In this document: piece by piece, positions 29,596 through 36,611 of the stretch
How the letters are laid out: each line of letters starts with the position of its first letter
Position numbering within the stretch: the first letter of the stretch is position 1
Virus record (IMG/VR): IMGVR_UViG_3300042361_000666
Coordinates: 1-39,499 of that record
Length of the DNA stretch: 39,499 nucleotides
Origin: a virus
Reading direction: 5' to 3' (one strand)
Notes under the pieces: generated by a model
What the model was told of the DNA's origin: nothing
Databases searched by the model: none
What the model saw: only the letters and a program-made list of their open reading frames with translations
Made by a program: the position numbers and the translations under genes

Positions 29596-29596
29596 G

Positions 29597-29902
29597 TTAC
29601 TTTGTTCTTGGGATTCTTGTTGTTTTATGTAATGTTTCGTTTTCTTTGGTTAAGTATTCAACTTTAACAGATAGTGCTGCAACTTCTTTAGTTAATGTTA
29701 AAACCATATTTCTCAAATCATCCTTCTCTTTAGATGATGATTCTAATAACGCCTCTAATTTGGTGATTCTATCCTTACAATCGTGTCGAATAAAATCTTC
29801 GTCTCGTTCTTTATTTAAGGCTCTTTTTTCATAGTACCTCCAAGCACCAGTACCTCCAAGTACTGTAATTGCGGTTATCAAAACTGAATAAATGTTTTCC
29901 AT
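29597..29902 (-). CDS. Membrane-anchored coiled-coil protein (holin/spanin-like)
   Basis: 101 aa, starting at MENIYSVLITAITVLGGTGA; the longer frame includes the TATTTATA box. One N-terminal membrane segment (about 4-22) is followed by a basic stretch (WRYYEKRALNKERDEDF) and a coiled coil (about 45-90). This architecture is frequent near phage lysis genes (inner-membrane spanin or accessory holin). The link to lysis rests on the LysM neighbour and is an inference. Confidence 0.65.
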   Translation of the reverse strand: MENIYSVLITAITVLGGTGAWRYYEKRALNKERDEDFIRHDCKDRITKLEALLESSSKEKDDLRNMVLTLTKEVAALSVKVEYLTKENETLHKTTRIPRTK

Positions 29903-29907
29903 ATTGA

Positions 29908-29915
29908 TATAAATA
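29908..29915 (-). promoter_or_regulatory. Leftward TATTTATA box, 5 nt before the 29902 start
   Basis: Read leftward as CACTATTTATATCAATATG. Confidence 0.55.
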
Positions 29916-30127
29916 GTGTAATACAAAATAAAATTTCAAAGTTTTTAAGGTTAGTCGACCCTAAATCCCAAATTAATTTTTTCCTGACAAATAGACATAC
30001 TTTTTTTTGGTATTTTTAGACTCTATAACTTATTTATTTTTGTTGTCGGGGGACAAAATAAACTTATTTAAATTTAATATACGGGAGATTTCACAAACTC
30101 CCTTTTTTTATGTATATTATGTAACAT
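29916..30127 (+). other. Divergent intergenic with hairpin and orphan terminator
   Basis: No gene. Contains TTGTC-GGGG-GACAA near 30043 and a complete rightward terminator (30083-30109) directly upstream of a rightward gene. A short terminated RNA or an attenuator is possible. Confidence 0.5.
30083..30109 (+). terminator. Orphan terminator upstream of the P-loop gene
   Basis: GGGAG-ATTTCACAAA-CTCCC hairpin followed by T7, 18 nt before a start codon in the same direction. Confidence 0.75.
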
Positions 30128-30679
30128 ATGAGCAAGATAATTAACTTTTTTGGTGGTCCTGGTATAGGTAAATCAACACAAGCATCAGGTTTATTTACCG
30201 AGATGAAAAAACGTCACATGAGCGTCGAATATACGTATGAGTTCCCTAAAGAAGTTGCATGGGAAGGTAACATATCTCAATTAAAAGATCAATTTTTTAT
30301 TACCGCAAATCAACATAGAAACATTAGTCGTCTTTATGGTAAGGTTGATTATATAATTGTAGATTCACCAATCATTCTTGGATGTTTTTATGAACAAAGG
30401 TATGGTGATGATTATCCCGCGTCGTTTTATGGAATGACAGGTTTAGGTGACTTTATATGGAAGTTATTTAAACAATATGAAAATATAAACATAATATTAA
30501 AGAGAAATAATGAGACATATGACCCTAACGGTAGGATACAAGATTTACAAGAGGCTGAAGAAATTGATAGGGATATTAAACTCACATTGGATATTAATAA
30601 TATACCTTATAGTGAATTTAGTGTTCATAATGACACTCCTTTGGAGATTTACAAATATTTAATAGAAAACAATTTATGA
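30128..30679 (+). CDS. P-loop ATPase/kinase (AAA_28-like)
   Basis: 183 aa. Walker A GGPGIGKST (residues 9-17), a Walker B-like strand DYIIVDSP (about 75-82) and a lid-like Arg helix region (IILKRNNETYDPNGRIQD) suggest a small nucleotide-binding kinase of the AAA_28 / nucleoside-kinase-like type frequent in large phages. Substrate unknown; a nucleotide or cofactor kinase is the best inference. The stop overlaps the next start by 4 nt. Confidence 0.82.
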   Translation: MSKIINFFGGPGIGKSTQASGLFTEMKKRHMSVEYTYEFPKEVAWEGNISQLKDQFFITANQHRNISRLYGKVDYIIVDSPIILGCFYEQRYGDDYPASFYGMTGLGDFIWKLFKQYENINIILKRNNETYDPNGRIQDLQEAEEIDRDIKLTLDINNIPYSEFSVHNDTPLEIYKYLIENNL

Positions 30680-31278
30680 AAAAAGGTTTACTATTAATCG
30701 TCTTTATTTTATTCAGTACAGTATTATTTGCACAAGACACTATAAGAGTTAAAAATCAAGTATTTGAGGTACTTTACTCTCAAAAATTAGAATCACCTTT
30801 ATGGTTAAAGTACCGTTCAACTAATAGACCTACAAACGTAAATAGAGGGTCAATGGACTTTTATACTGAAAAGAATATACACACGTCTAACGCCGAAGAT
30901 TATGCTAAAAACATATACGATAAGGGACATTTGGCGCCGGCAGCATCATTCTCTGATAATATGGAAAATCTTAAACAAACATTTTCATATTTGAACTGTA
31001 TGTTACAGGATCAACACATGAATAGAGGTGAATGGAGATTACTTGAGGAGCAGGAAAGAAAATGGGATGACAATGGGAATTTGACAATTATCATCAAAAT
31101 ATTTTTTGACAAACCTGTAAGAAGATTACCAACAAACGCAGCAATACCATCACACATGCAGAAACACATATATTTTGAAAAACAAAATGTGTGGAAATGC
31201 TTTGTTTTTTTAAATGAAAAGCCTAAATTTAAATGGGATGAACTTGAGATGGTGTGTCCACCTAGTGACCACAAGTAA
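30676..31278 (+). CDS. Secreted DNA/RNA non-specific endonuclease (NUC1 type)
   Basis: 200 aa. MKKGLLLIVFILFSTVLFAQ is a Sec signal peptide with expected cleavage near residue 20. The core YDKGHLAPAASF (81-92) is the (D)RGH motif of endonuclease NS with Lys for Arg and catalytic His85. QDQHMNRGEW (111-120) supplies the metal-binding Asn116, and LLEEQER adds the conserved acidic helix. The enzyme is Mg-dependent in known relatives and would act in the periplasm or outside the cell. Translationally coupled to the P-loop gene (ATGA). Confidence 0.88.
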   Translation: MKKGLLLIVFILFSTVLFAQDTIRVKNQVFEVLYSQKLESPLWLKYRSTNRPTNVNRGSMDFYTEKNIHTSNAEDYAKNIYDKGHLAPAASFSDNMENLKQTFSYLNCMLQDQHMNRGEWRLLEEQERKWDDNGNLTIIIKIFFDKPVRRLPTNAAIPSHMQKHIYFEKQNVWKCFVFLNEKPKFKWDELEMVCPPSDHK

Positions 31279-31281
31279 ATT

Positions 31282-31482
31282 ATGTTAAACAAAGAATTAG
31301 TAAACTATCAAGATAAACTATATTGGGTTTATAGAAGAATTAAACATTCACAAGTAAAGGAAGGTTCAGTTAATGATTTAAAGGAATTTTGGTATTGTGA
31401 TATGGTAGTAAGAAATAGAAATCAACAAAACGATATTTTATTGTTTTTAAGGGAGATTGAAGAGGCTAAAATAGTTTCTTAA
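31282..31482 (+). CDS. Small uncharacterised protein (66 aa)
   Basis: Basic, aromatic-rich N-terminal half (YQDKLYWVYRRIKHSQVKEG) and a C-terminal helix. Third gene of the P-loop/nuclease operon, 3 nt downstream. The 3' end overlaps the convergent metallopeptidase-like gene by 17 nt. Not recognised. Confidence 0.65.
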   Translation: MLNKELVNYQDKLYWVYRRIKHSQVKEGSVNDLKEFWYCDMVVRNRNQQNDILLFLREIEEAKIVS

Positions 31483-31858
31483 TTTCTTTTAAACATAATT
31501 TAGTATATCTATCTTCATTTCTTTTCGCTTGTCTTTCCATCGGATTATGGGAATAATATCTTGATAATTCATATTCCCTATATTTTCTACGAACTTGCAA
31601 ATAATGCGTGTACTCATGGATTACGGTCGCAACTAAATCGTATATTGTATTATTATTTGGTAGATAGATTATAATTTCATTTCGATAAAAACAATAATTA
31701 CCAAAAATGTCAAAATTATCCATTTTACGTTTTCTTTCACTAAATCTAAACAATAATTTACGTTTTTTTCTATCACATATGCCAAAATACGATTCACACC
31801 ACTTTAAAGCTAGTGTGGCGTAACGTTTTTTGGATTCTATGTCAATAGTTCTAGCCAT
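31466..31858 (-). CDS. Zinc metallopeptidase-like protein with HEYTH
   Basis: 130 aa. HEYTHYLQ (81-88) is an HExxH zinc motif, following a hydrophobic helix (YDLVATVI). NPMERQAKRNE (106-116) offers the third ligand (Glu109 or nearby) in the N-P-x-E-x-x-A pattern of small SprT/M48-like peptidase domains. Basic overall, with no signal peptide and no leader tag. It differs from the tagged HEVAH protein at 22953. It overlaps the upstream gene by 8 nt. Confidence 0.75.
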   Translation of the reverse strand: MARTIDIESKKRYATLALKWCESYFGICDRKKRKLLFRFSERKRKMDNFDIFGNYCFYRNEIIIYLPNNNTIYDLVATVIHEYTHYLQVRRKYREYELSRYYSHNPMERQAKRNEDRYTKLCLKEIKKLF

Positions 31859-32210
31859 TATTTTGGTTATCGGTTTTTATCGTTCTTTTTGTCCTTTTAG
31901 GTGGTTTAACAAAATCGTTAATTGCGTCAAAATTGTTAGAAATGTCTTTTAAAACTGCAGCAAATTCGTAATTTTCATTGTCTTCATGTTTTTTCCACAA
32001 AACAGTAAGAAAACTTTTTAATTCCATGTCAGTTAATTGTGCTCTGGATTTTACGGAATTTTTCATTAATTTAAAAACCATATAAAGTACTGACATTTTT
32101 TTTTCTTGGGGTAATGAGAAGTAATTCTCAATGGTAACGTTAGATAAAATATTGTTACTCACAGTTTCCAAGAATTGGATAAAAGATGGATGATTTACGT
32201 TTACTTTCAT
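31851..32210 (-). CDS. Uncharacterised helical protein (119 aa)
   Basis: MKVNVNHPSFIQFLETVSNN, followed by an all-helical middle and a Lys/Arg/Pro tail (KPPKRTKRTIKT). No family recognised. It precedes and overlaps the HEYTH peptidase-like gene, so the two probably function together. A TATTTATT box (32227-32234) lies 16 nt upstream. Confidence 0.65.
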   Translation of the reverse strand: MKVNVNHPSFIQFLETVSNNILSNVTIENYFSLPQEKKMSVLYMVFKLMKNSVKSRAQLTDMELKSFLTVLWKKHEDNENYEFAAVLKDISNNFDAINDFVKPPKRTKRTIKTDNQNNG

Positions 32211-32226
32211 TATTATTTCGTTTTTA

Positions 32227-32234
32227 AATAAATA
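32227..32234 (-). promoter_or_regulatory. Leftward TATTTATT box, 16 nt before the 32210 start
   Basis: Read leftward as CTATTTATTTAAAAAC; one-base variant of the box. Confidence 0.4.
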
Positions 32235-32256
32235 GTAGATGGTTTATTATAATAAA

Positions 32257-32297
32257 TAAAAAAAGGGATAAAATTTTAGTTTTACCCCCTTTTTTTG
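32257..32297 (-). terminator. Terminator of the 32674 gene
   Basis: Leftward GGGGGTAAAACTAAAATTTTATCCC hairpin followed by T7. Confidence 0.8.
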
Positions 32298-32314
32298 AAT
32301 GGTAAAAAATTAAA

Positions 32315-32674
32315 TTATTTGGCCCATTTACCTCTAACAACAATTTGAGCAATTATGTTATATACTGATAAATCTTGATATGTATCCTCAATAGCCTCAC
32401 CGACTGTATCTGGCTTACCTAATAACACCAATTGTTTTAATCTCTGAATCTTATCATTCATTCTGAACCAAAGTCCTGTTTGAGATAATTTAATCTCGTC
32501 AGGGGTCTCTAAACGAGTCCCTACGGATATATTATCGGGTCCATAGTTAAGTTGTTTCCTGCAAAAGGTTTCGTACTGTTCTTTTAGAATCTTTTTAAAT
32601 TCTGCAGTTGTTTCTGGGTACTTTTCCTCACATAATTTGATTGGGGAAAGTTGTGGAGTGGTATCTTCTGACAT
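32315..32674 (-). CDS. Nmad1/DUF1599-like protein
   Basis: 119 aa. Residues about 67-112 (LWFRMNDKIQRLKQLVLLGK, then EAIEDTYQDLSVYNIIAQI) match the nucleotide-modification-associated domain 1 (DUF1599). That is a MazG-like helical domain with the order R-M-x-D-K-x-x-R, ESI-x-DT-x-x-DL-x-x-Y. The family is associated with phage nucleotide metabolism and base modification; the reaction is unproven. Single-gene unit with strong terminator. Confidence 0.82.
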   Translation of the reverse strand: MSEDTTPQLSPIKLCEEKYPETTAEFKKILKEQYETFCRKQLNYGPDNISVGTRLETPDEIKLSQTGLWFRMNDKIQRLKQLVLLGKPDTVGEAIEDTYQDLSVYNIIAQIVVRGKWAK

Positions 32675-32722
32675 ATTTTTGTGTTTTTTATTAATATAAT
32701 GAATTTTATTTGTAATACAAAA

Positions 32723-32730
32723 TATTTATA
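32723..32730 (+). promoter_or_regulatory. TATTTATA box, 15 nt before the 32746 gene
   Basis: AATATTTATATAAAAAAC in the divergent region. Confidence 0.55.
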
Positions 32731-32745
32731 TAAAAAACACATATC

Positions 32746-32994
32746 ATGGCATCAGACGCATATAAAGAAATGCAATCATCGAACGACAAACCAAGCTCAA
32801 GTCAACCAAAACATAAGCAATTGATAAAAATGTTAACATTTAGAGTTGTTCCTGCTTATTATAAGGAGATTGAGAAAGTTGCAAATAACCAAGAAGTAAC
32901 TGTATCTAAATTAATTAGAAATTACATTAAAGAAGGTATGAAAAGAGATGGTGAATTAACGGATAGAGAAGAAAAAGACTTTGGTTTAGAATAA
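32746..32994 (+). CDS. Ribbon-helix-helix-like DNA-binding protein
   Basis: 82 aa. After a polar N-terminus, residues about 29-66 (KMLTFRVVPAYYKEIEKVAN, then EVTVSKLIRNYIKEGMK) give one beta strand followed by two helices with the V-S-x-L-I-R-x-(Y/A)-I pattern of ribbon-helix-helix regulators. Probably dimeric and DNA-binding. The divergent promoter region is a candidate operator. Co-transcribed with the tagged protein 3 nt downstream. Confidence 0.72.
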   Translation: MASDAYKEMQSSNDKPSSSQPKHKQLIKMLTFRVVPAYYKEIEKVANNQEVTVSKLIRNYIKEGMKRDGELTDREEKDFGLE

Positions 32995-32997
32995 TAT

Positions 32998-33327
32998 ATG
33001 GAAAAAAACATCATATCAGAAAATTTAGTCAAAGAGGCGGTTGATAAGGTCTTATTTGAGCAAATGTCAAAAGTATCTAGACAGGATTTTAGTAGAGTGC
33101 AGTTTAAAATAGAAGAATTACAAAATTCTTTAGGTGAAACAGTAAAAGAATTGAGAAAGTTGGAGGATTCCATACCTTCTGGCTTAAAAAGCACGTCAAA
33201 TGCGAGAATTTCGGGAATAACTGTTAGTTTATCTAATGCTCAAAAATTGTTAACCCAACTTAAAGACAAAGTTAGACAGTATAAAAAGTCTATATACTCT
33301 CAATCTTTGGACGAGAAGAAAAAATAA
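32998..33327 (+). CDS. Tagged coiled-coil protein (109 aa)
   Basis: Leader-like MEKNIISENLVKEAVDKVLF, then EQMSK (ISE and LFE triplets). The remainder is helical with heptad-like hydrophobics (FKIEELQNSLGETVKELRKL) and a basic C-terminus, probably a coiled-coil oligomer. Head-targeting is inferred from the leader only. Second gene of the RHH unit; ends 3 nt from a convergent gene without an obvious terminator. Confidence 0.65.
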   Translation: MEKNIISENLVKEAVDKVLFEQMSKVSRQDFSRVQFKIEELQNSLGETVKELRKLEDSIPSGLKSTSNARISGITVSLSNAQKLLTQLKDKVRQYKKSIYSQSLDEKKK

Positions 33328-33330
33328 GAG

Positions 33331-33687
33331 TTATTTTAGTTTTTCATCATTTTTTAACACTTTTTTACCTTTTTCAGTTAAGAAAAACATCTCTTCGGTG
33401 TTATCGTCTTCGTATGAATTTACTAAACCTTTTGTTTTTAGTTCATTTAGTATTGTACCCGCCACAATTTCACGCAAAAGAGTTTCAAACTCATCTTCAC
33501 TAAAAATTTCATCTTCAGTAAGGTCAGTATCACCATTTATGAACTTTTCGGTTAACATGTCGGATATGTGATTTTTAGCAAAATCCGTAACTTCAATTTC
33601 GTAATCGAAAAAGAAATTAGTTTCCACCAAAGTTTCAATGATTTCTTTTGTTCTTTCAATAACAATAGGTTGGTATATTTTTGACAT
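33331..33687 (-). CDS. Uncharacterised protein, possibly winged-helix
   Basis: 118 aa, acidic. The C-terminal stretch AGTILNELKTKGLVNSYEDD, then EEMFFLTEKGKKVLK, fits the recognition-helix/wing end of small winged-helix regulators (L-T-E-K-G-K). The N-terminal half is an acidic helical domain. A DNA-binding role is tentative. Single gene; divergent from the glycosyltransferase operon. Confidence 0.6.
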   Translation of the reverse strand: MSKIYQPIVIERTKEIIETLVETNFFFDYEIEVTDFAKNHISDMLTEKFINGDTDLTEDEIFSEDEFETLLREIVAGTILNELKTKGLVNSYEDDNTEEMFFLTEKGKKVLKNDEKLK

Positions 33688-33749
33688 AATATGTGTTTGA
33701 TTTTTATTAAAATATATGTAAAAAACACCGATAAAAAAAATTATTTACT

Positions 33750-33780
33750 TGAAAGTATCCACATTTTTTTATATATTATC
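33750..33780 (+). promoter_or_regulatory. Possible promoter of the glycosyltransferase operon
   Basis: TTGAAA, 17 bp, TATATT resembles a general sigma-70 promoter. Neither the TAnnTTTG nor the TATTTATA box is present. Weak, AT-rich context. Confidence 0.3.
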
Positions 33781-33796
33781 GTATAATTAAAATATA

Positions 33797-35047
33797 ATGG
33801 GTAACAACAAAATTTTCATTCAAATTGCATCTTATCGAGATCCGCAATTAGTACCAACAATAAAAGACTGTATAAAAAACGCAAAAAAACCGGAAAATTT
33901 AGTTTTTTCAATTGCATGGCAACGTTCGGTCGATGACGAATGGGATAATTTAGATGAATTTAATGGTGACGAAAGATTCAAAATTTTAGACATCAACTAT
34001 AAAGATTCAAAAGGTGCTTGTTGGGCTAGAAATACTTTACAACAACAATACGATGGTGAAGAGTATACTTTACAATTAGACTCTCACCATAGATTTGCCG
34101 AGAATTGGGATGATGATTGCATAAAAATGATTAAACAACTACAAAAGAAGGGACATAAGAAACCATTGTTAACTGGTTACGTTTCATCTTTTGATCCCGA
34201 TAACGATCCCGCCGGTAGAATACAACAACCTTGGAAAATGAATTTCGATAGATTCATTCCAGAAGGTGCTGTGTTTTTCTTACCAGCAACAATTGACGAT
34301 TACAAAGAAAGAACTGAACCTATACCTGCTAGATTTTATTCGGCACATTTTTGTTTTACTTTAGGTTCTTTTGTTAAAGAAGTTCCACACGACCCTGAAT
34401 ATTATTTTCATGGAGAAGAAATTTCAATTGCGGTTAGAGCATATACGTGGGGTTATGATTTATTTCATCCTCACAAAACCGTTGTGTGGCACGAGTATAC
34501 TCGTAAAGGTAGAAAAAAACAATGGGATGATGACAAACAGTGGGTTACCAAAAATGTAAGTTGTCATAAAAGAAATAGAAAATTATTTGAGATGGATGGT
34601 GAGGTAAAAGATATTGATTTTGGAGTTTATGATTTTGGTAAAGAAAGAACTTTAGAGGATTATGAAAGATACGCTGGTGTTTCATTTAAAAAACGTGCCG
34701 TTCAAAAATATACGGTAGATAATAATTTAGCACCTAATCCACCCTTATATGGTGATGAATTTAATAGTTCATTCTTGTCAATTTTTAAACATTGTATAGA
34801 TGTTACCTTCGATAGGGTACCTGAAAATGACTATGATTTTTGGGTTGTTGCATTTCATGATGAAAAAGATGAAACTCTTTTTAGAAAAGATGCTGACAAG
34901 GACGAAATACGAAGATTAAAAAATGACCCCGATGGATATTGTAAAATTTGGAGGGAATTCACGGTTGAAACAAAACCAAAATATTGGGTTGTTTGGCCAC
35001 ATAGTGAATCTAAAGGATGGTCAGAAAGAATAATTGGAGATTTATGA
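33797..35047 (+). CDS. Skp1-type GlcNAc-transferase-like glycosyltransferase (GT60-like)
   Basis: 416 aa. KIFIQIASYRDPQLVPTIKD (5-24), ARNTLQQQYDGEEYTLQLDS (with the metal-binding LDSHHRF) and the following NWDDD reproduce the Skp1 GlcNAc-transferase-like family (Pfam 'GlcNAc', GT60). Later come YFHGEEISIAVRAYTWGYDL and a metal/acceptor-site HEYTR. In eukaryotic relatives the enzyme adds GlcNAc to hydroxyproline. The C-terminal 110 residues (from about 305) are an extra uncharacterised domain. First gene of a seven-gene operon. Confidence 0.88.
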   Translation: MGNNKIFIQIASYRDPQLVPTIKDCIKNAKKPENLVFSIAWQRSVDDEWDNLDEFNGDERFKILDINYKDSKGACWARNTLQQQYDGEEYTLQLDSHHRFAENWDDDCIKMIKQLQKKGHKKPLLTGYVSSFDPDNDPAGRIQQPWKMNFDRFIPEGAVFFLPATIDDYKERTEPIPARFYSAHFCFTLGSFVKEVPHDPEYYFHGEEISIAVRAYTWGYDLFHPHKTVVWHEYTRKGRKKQWDDDKQWVTKNVSCHKRNRKLFEMDGEVKDIDFGVYDFGKERTLEDYERYAGVSFKKRAVQKYTVDNNLAPNPPLYGDEFNSSFLSIFKHCIDVTFDRVPENDYDFWVVAFHDEKDETLFRKDADKDEIRRLKNDPDGYCKIWREFTVETKPKYWVVWPHSESKGWSERIIGDL

Positions 35048-35868
35048 TGAAAGGAAAAATTATATTAGAAACTTGGTTTGAAACAGGGTTAGGTGATTTT
35101 TATGCTTGTCTCATCTCATTAAAAGAGGGATATGATAAATTAATATCATTAGGTTACGATGTTCATGTAAGGATTAATTCTAAAGTTTCATTTTATCATG
35201 ATTTAAAATCACAAAATACTTTATTAGAAGAATGTCTTGATTTCTCACTTTTTAATGAGAACTTAAAATTAAATGTTTCCATTGACGAAGATTTTATAAA
35301 ATTACCAACAGTTGCATATGCGTATAACATATATGTACACAAAGAAAATGAAAATTTGTTGGAAATTCAATCTTTAGATTTGTATGGATATTCTGTTGAA
35401 AACATTGCAAAGGGAGGTCCTTATCCAAGTATTAATAATAGAAAAAGATTGTTATTTAATCATAAATTTTTAAATGAAATTGAAAATATAACAATACCGT
35501 TTGGTAAGTTTATAATGATTCATTTAAGATATGATGATTCACATTTAACATCTGAAACTGAAATAAATCAGATTAAACAACTAATATTGGACATCCATAA
35601 TAATGATAAAGACTTAAAGGTTTTTTTATCATGTCATGTCAAGGAGATAAATGATATTACGGTTGAGGGAGTTGATATGGTTACATTTAATTATGAGGTA
35701 AATAACAACTATGATAGAATGAAAAGAGATTTATTAAACATGGCGATTTTTGCTTATTGTGATAAATTATATACAAGAACTACTCTTTGGTCGAATTATC
35801 AAACATTAGGTTTAATACACAATATAAATGGTAAATCATACGAAGATTACATCGAAAAAATACGATAA
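35044..35868 (+). CDS. Uncharacterised protein of the glycosylation operon
   Basis: 274 aa, starting at MMKGKIILETWFETGLGDFY with an ATGA overlap of the upstream stop; the second ATG (35047) is equally possible. TGLGDFYACLISLKEGYDKL looks like the donor-loop start of a GT-B-type or fucosyltransferase-like fold. KFIMIHLRYDDSHL and AIFAYCDKLYTRTTLWSNYQ resemble the R-x-D-D and C-terminal motifs of such enzymes. Assignment as a glycosyltransferase is plausible but not certain. Confidence 0.7.
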   Translation: MMKGKIILETWFETGLGDFYACLISLKEGYDKLISLGYDVHVRINSKVSFYHDLKSQNTLLEECLDFSLFNENLKLNVSIDEDFIKLPTVAYAYNIYVHKENENLLEIQSLDLYGYSVENIAKGGPYPSINNRKRLLFNHKFLNEIENITIPFGKFIMIHLRYDDSHLTSETEINQIKQLILDIHNNDKDLKVFLSCHVKEINDITVEGVDMVTFNYEVNNNYDRMKRDLLNMAIFAYCDKLYTRTTLWSNYQTLGLIHNINGKSYEDYIEKIR

Positions 35869-36611
35869 TGAATAAAAAATATACAATTGTTATAACAACA
35901 TTCTCTAAAAGATTTGATTTAGTTACAAATTTAATAACTCAAATTAGAGAGGTTACTACAAATCCAATAATACTAACAATTAATGGAGAAAAGGACGGAA
36001 TATTAAATGAGAAATATAGAAAAGATATTTTAAGTTTTTGTGTTAAATTTGATTCAATATATCCCGTATTTTTTACGGAAATACGTTCATTATCTAAACT
36101 ATGGAATATCGGAACAATGAATTCAAATTTAGATAATGTGTTATTATTAAATGATGATATTAAAATTTTAAACAACGATTTTTTTAATCAATGTGATGAA
36201 ATTTTAGAGGAGGATGTGAAAATGGTGTTATTTAATGATAGTTTTTCACATTTTTTTGTAAATAAAATTTTCCTAAATGAAATAGGTTATTTTGATGAAC
36301 GTCTTTTAGGTTTTGGTTGGGAAGACACTGATATGTGGATGAGATTTAAAGAATTGACTGGAGATAAAATAAAAACAGTTAATACCACATCAATTTATAA
36401 CGAATCGTCAGATTTAATATATGATGATGTTAAAACCACGTGGGGAAAATATTCTACATATAATTATGAATATATAAAAACAAAATATAGTAATCCTGCC
36501 GCTGAGAGATATACGTGCGGTAAAAAACTAAAAGAAGATGTTAATCCATATCCAACGGAATCGTACTTTTTAAGTGACAAAAATTTAATTTTTAACAATG
36601 AAAATAATTGA
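35868..36611 (+). CDS. Family 2-like glycosyltransferase
   Basis: 247 aa GT-A protein. N-terminal strand TIVITTFSKRFDLVTNLI, nucleotide-binding DxD-type LLLNDDIKI (about 92-100), and the acceptor-side motif YFDERLLGFGWEDTDMWMRF (about 141-160) are typical of GT2. The sugar donor is not deducible. Overlaps the previous gene by 1 nt (TAATG) and the next by 14 nt. Confidence 0.85.
   Translation: MNKKYTIVITTFSKRFDLVTNLITQIREVTTNPIILTINGEKDGILNEKYRKDILSFCVKFDSIYPVFFTEIRSLSKLWNIGTMNSNLDNVLLLNDDIKILNNDFFNQCDEILEEDVKMVLFNDSFSHFFVNKIFLNEIGYFDERLLGFGWEDTDMWMRFKELTGDKIKTVNTTSIYNESSDLIYDDVKTTWGKYSTYNYEYIKTKYSNPAAERYTCGKKLKEDVNPYPTESYFLSDKNLIFNNENN

Noticed and set aside
14967-32730. Calling the right-arm boxes T4 late promoters outright
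   Set aside because: The coding strand reads TATTTATA, the reverse complement of T4 TATAAATA, and several boxes are only 4 nt from the start codon. Only a candidate late element is claimed.
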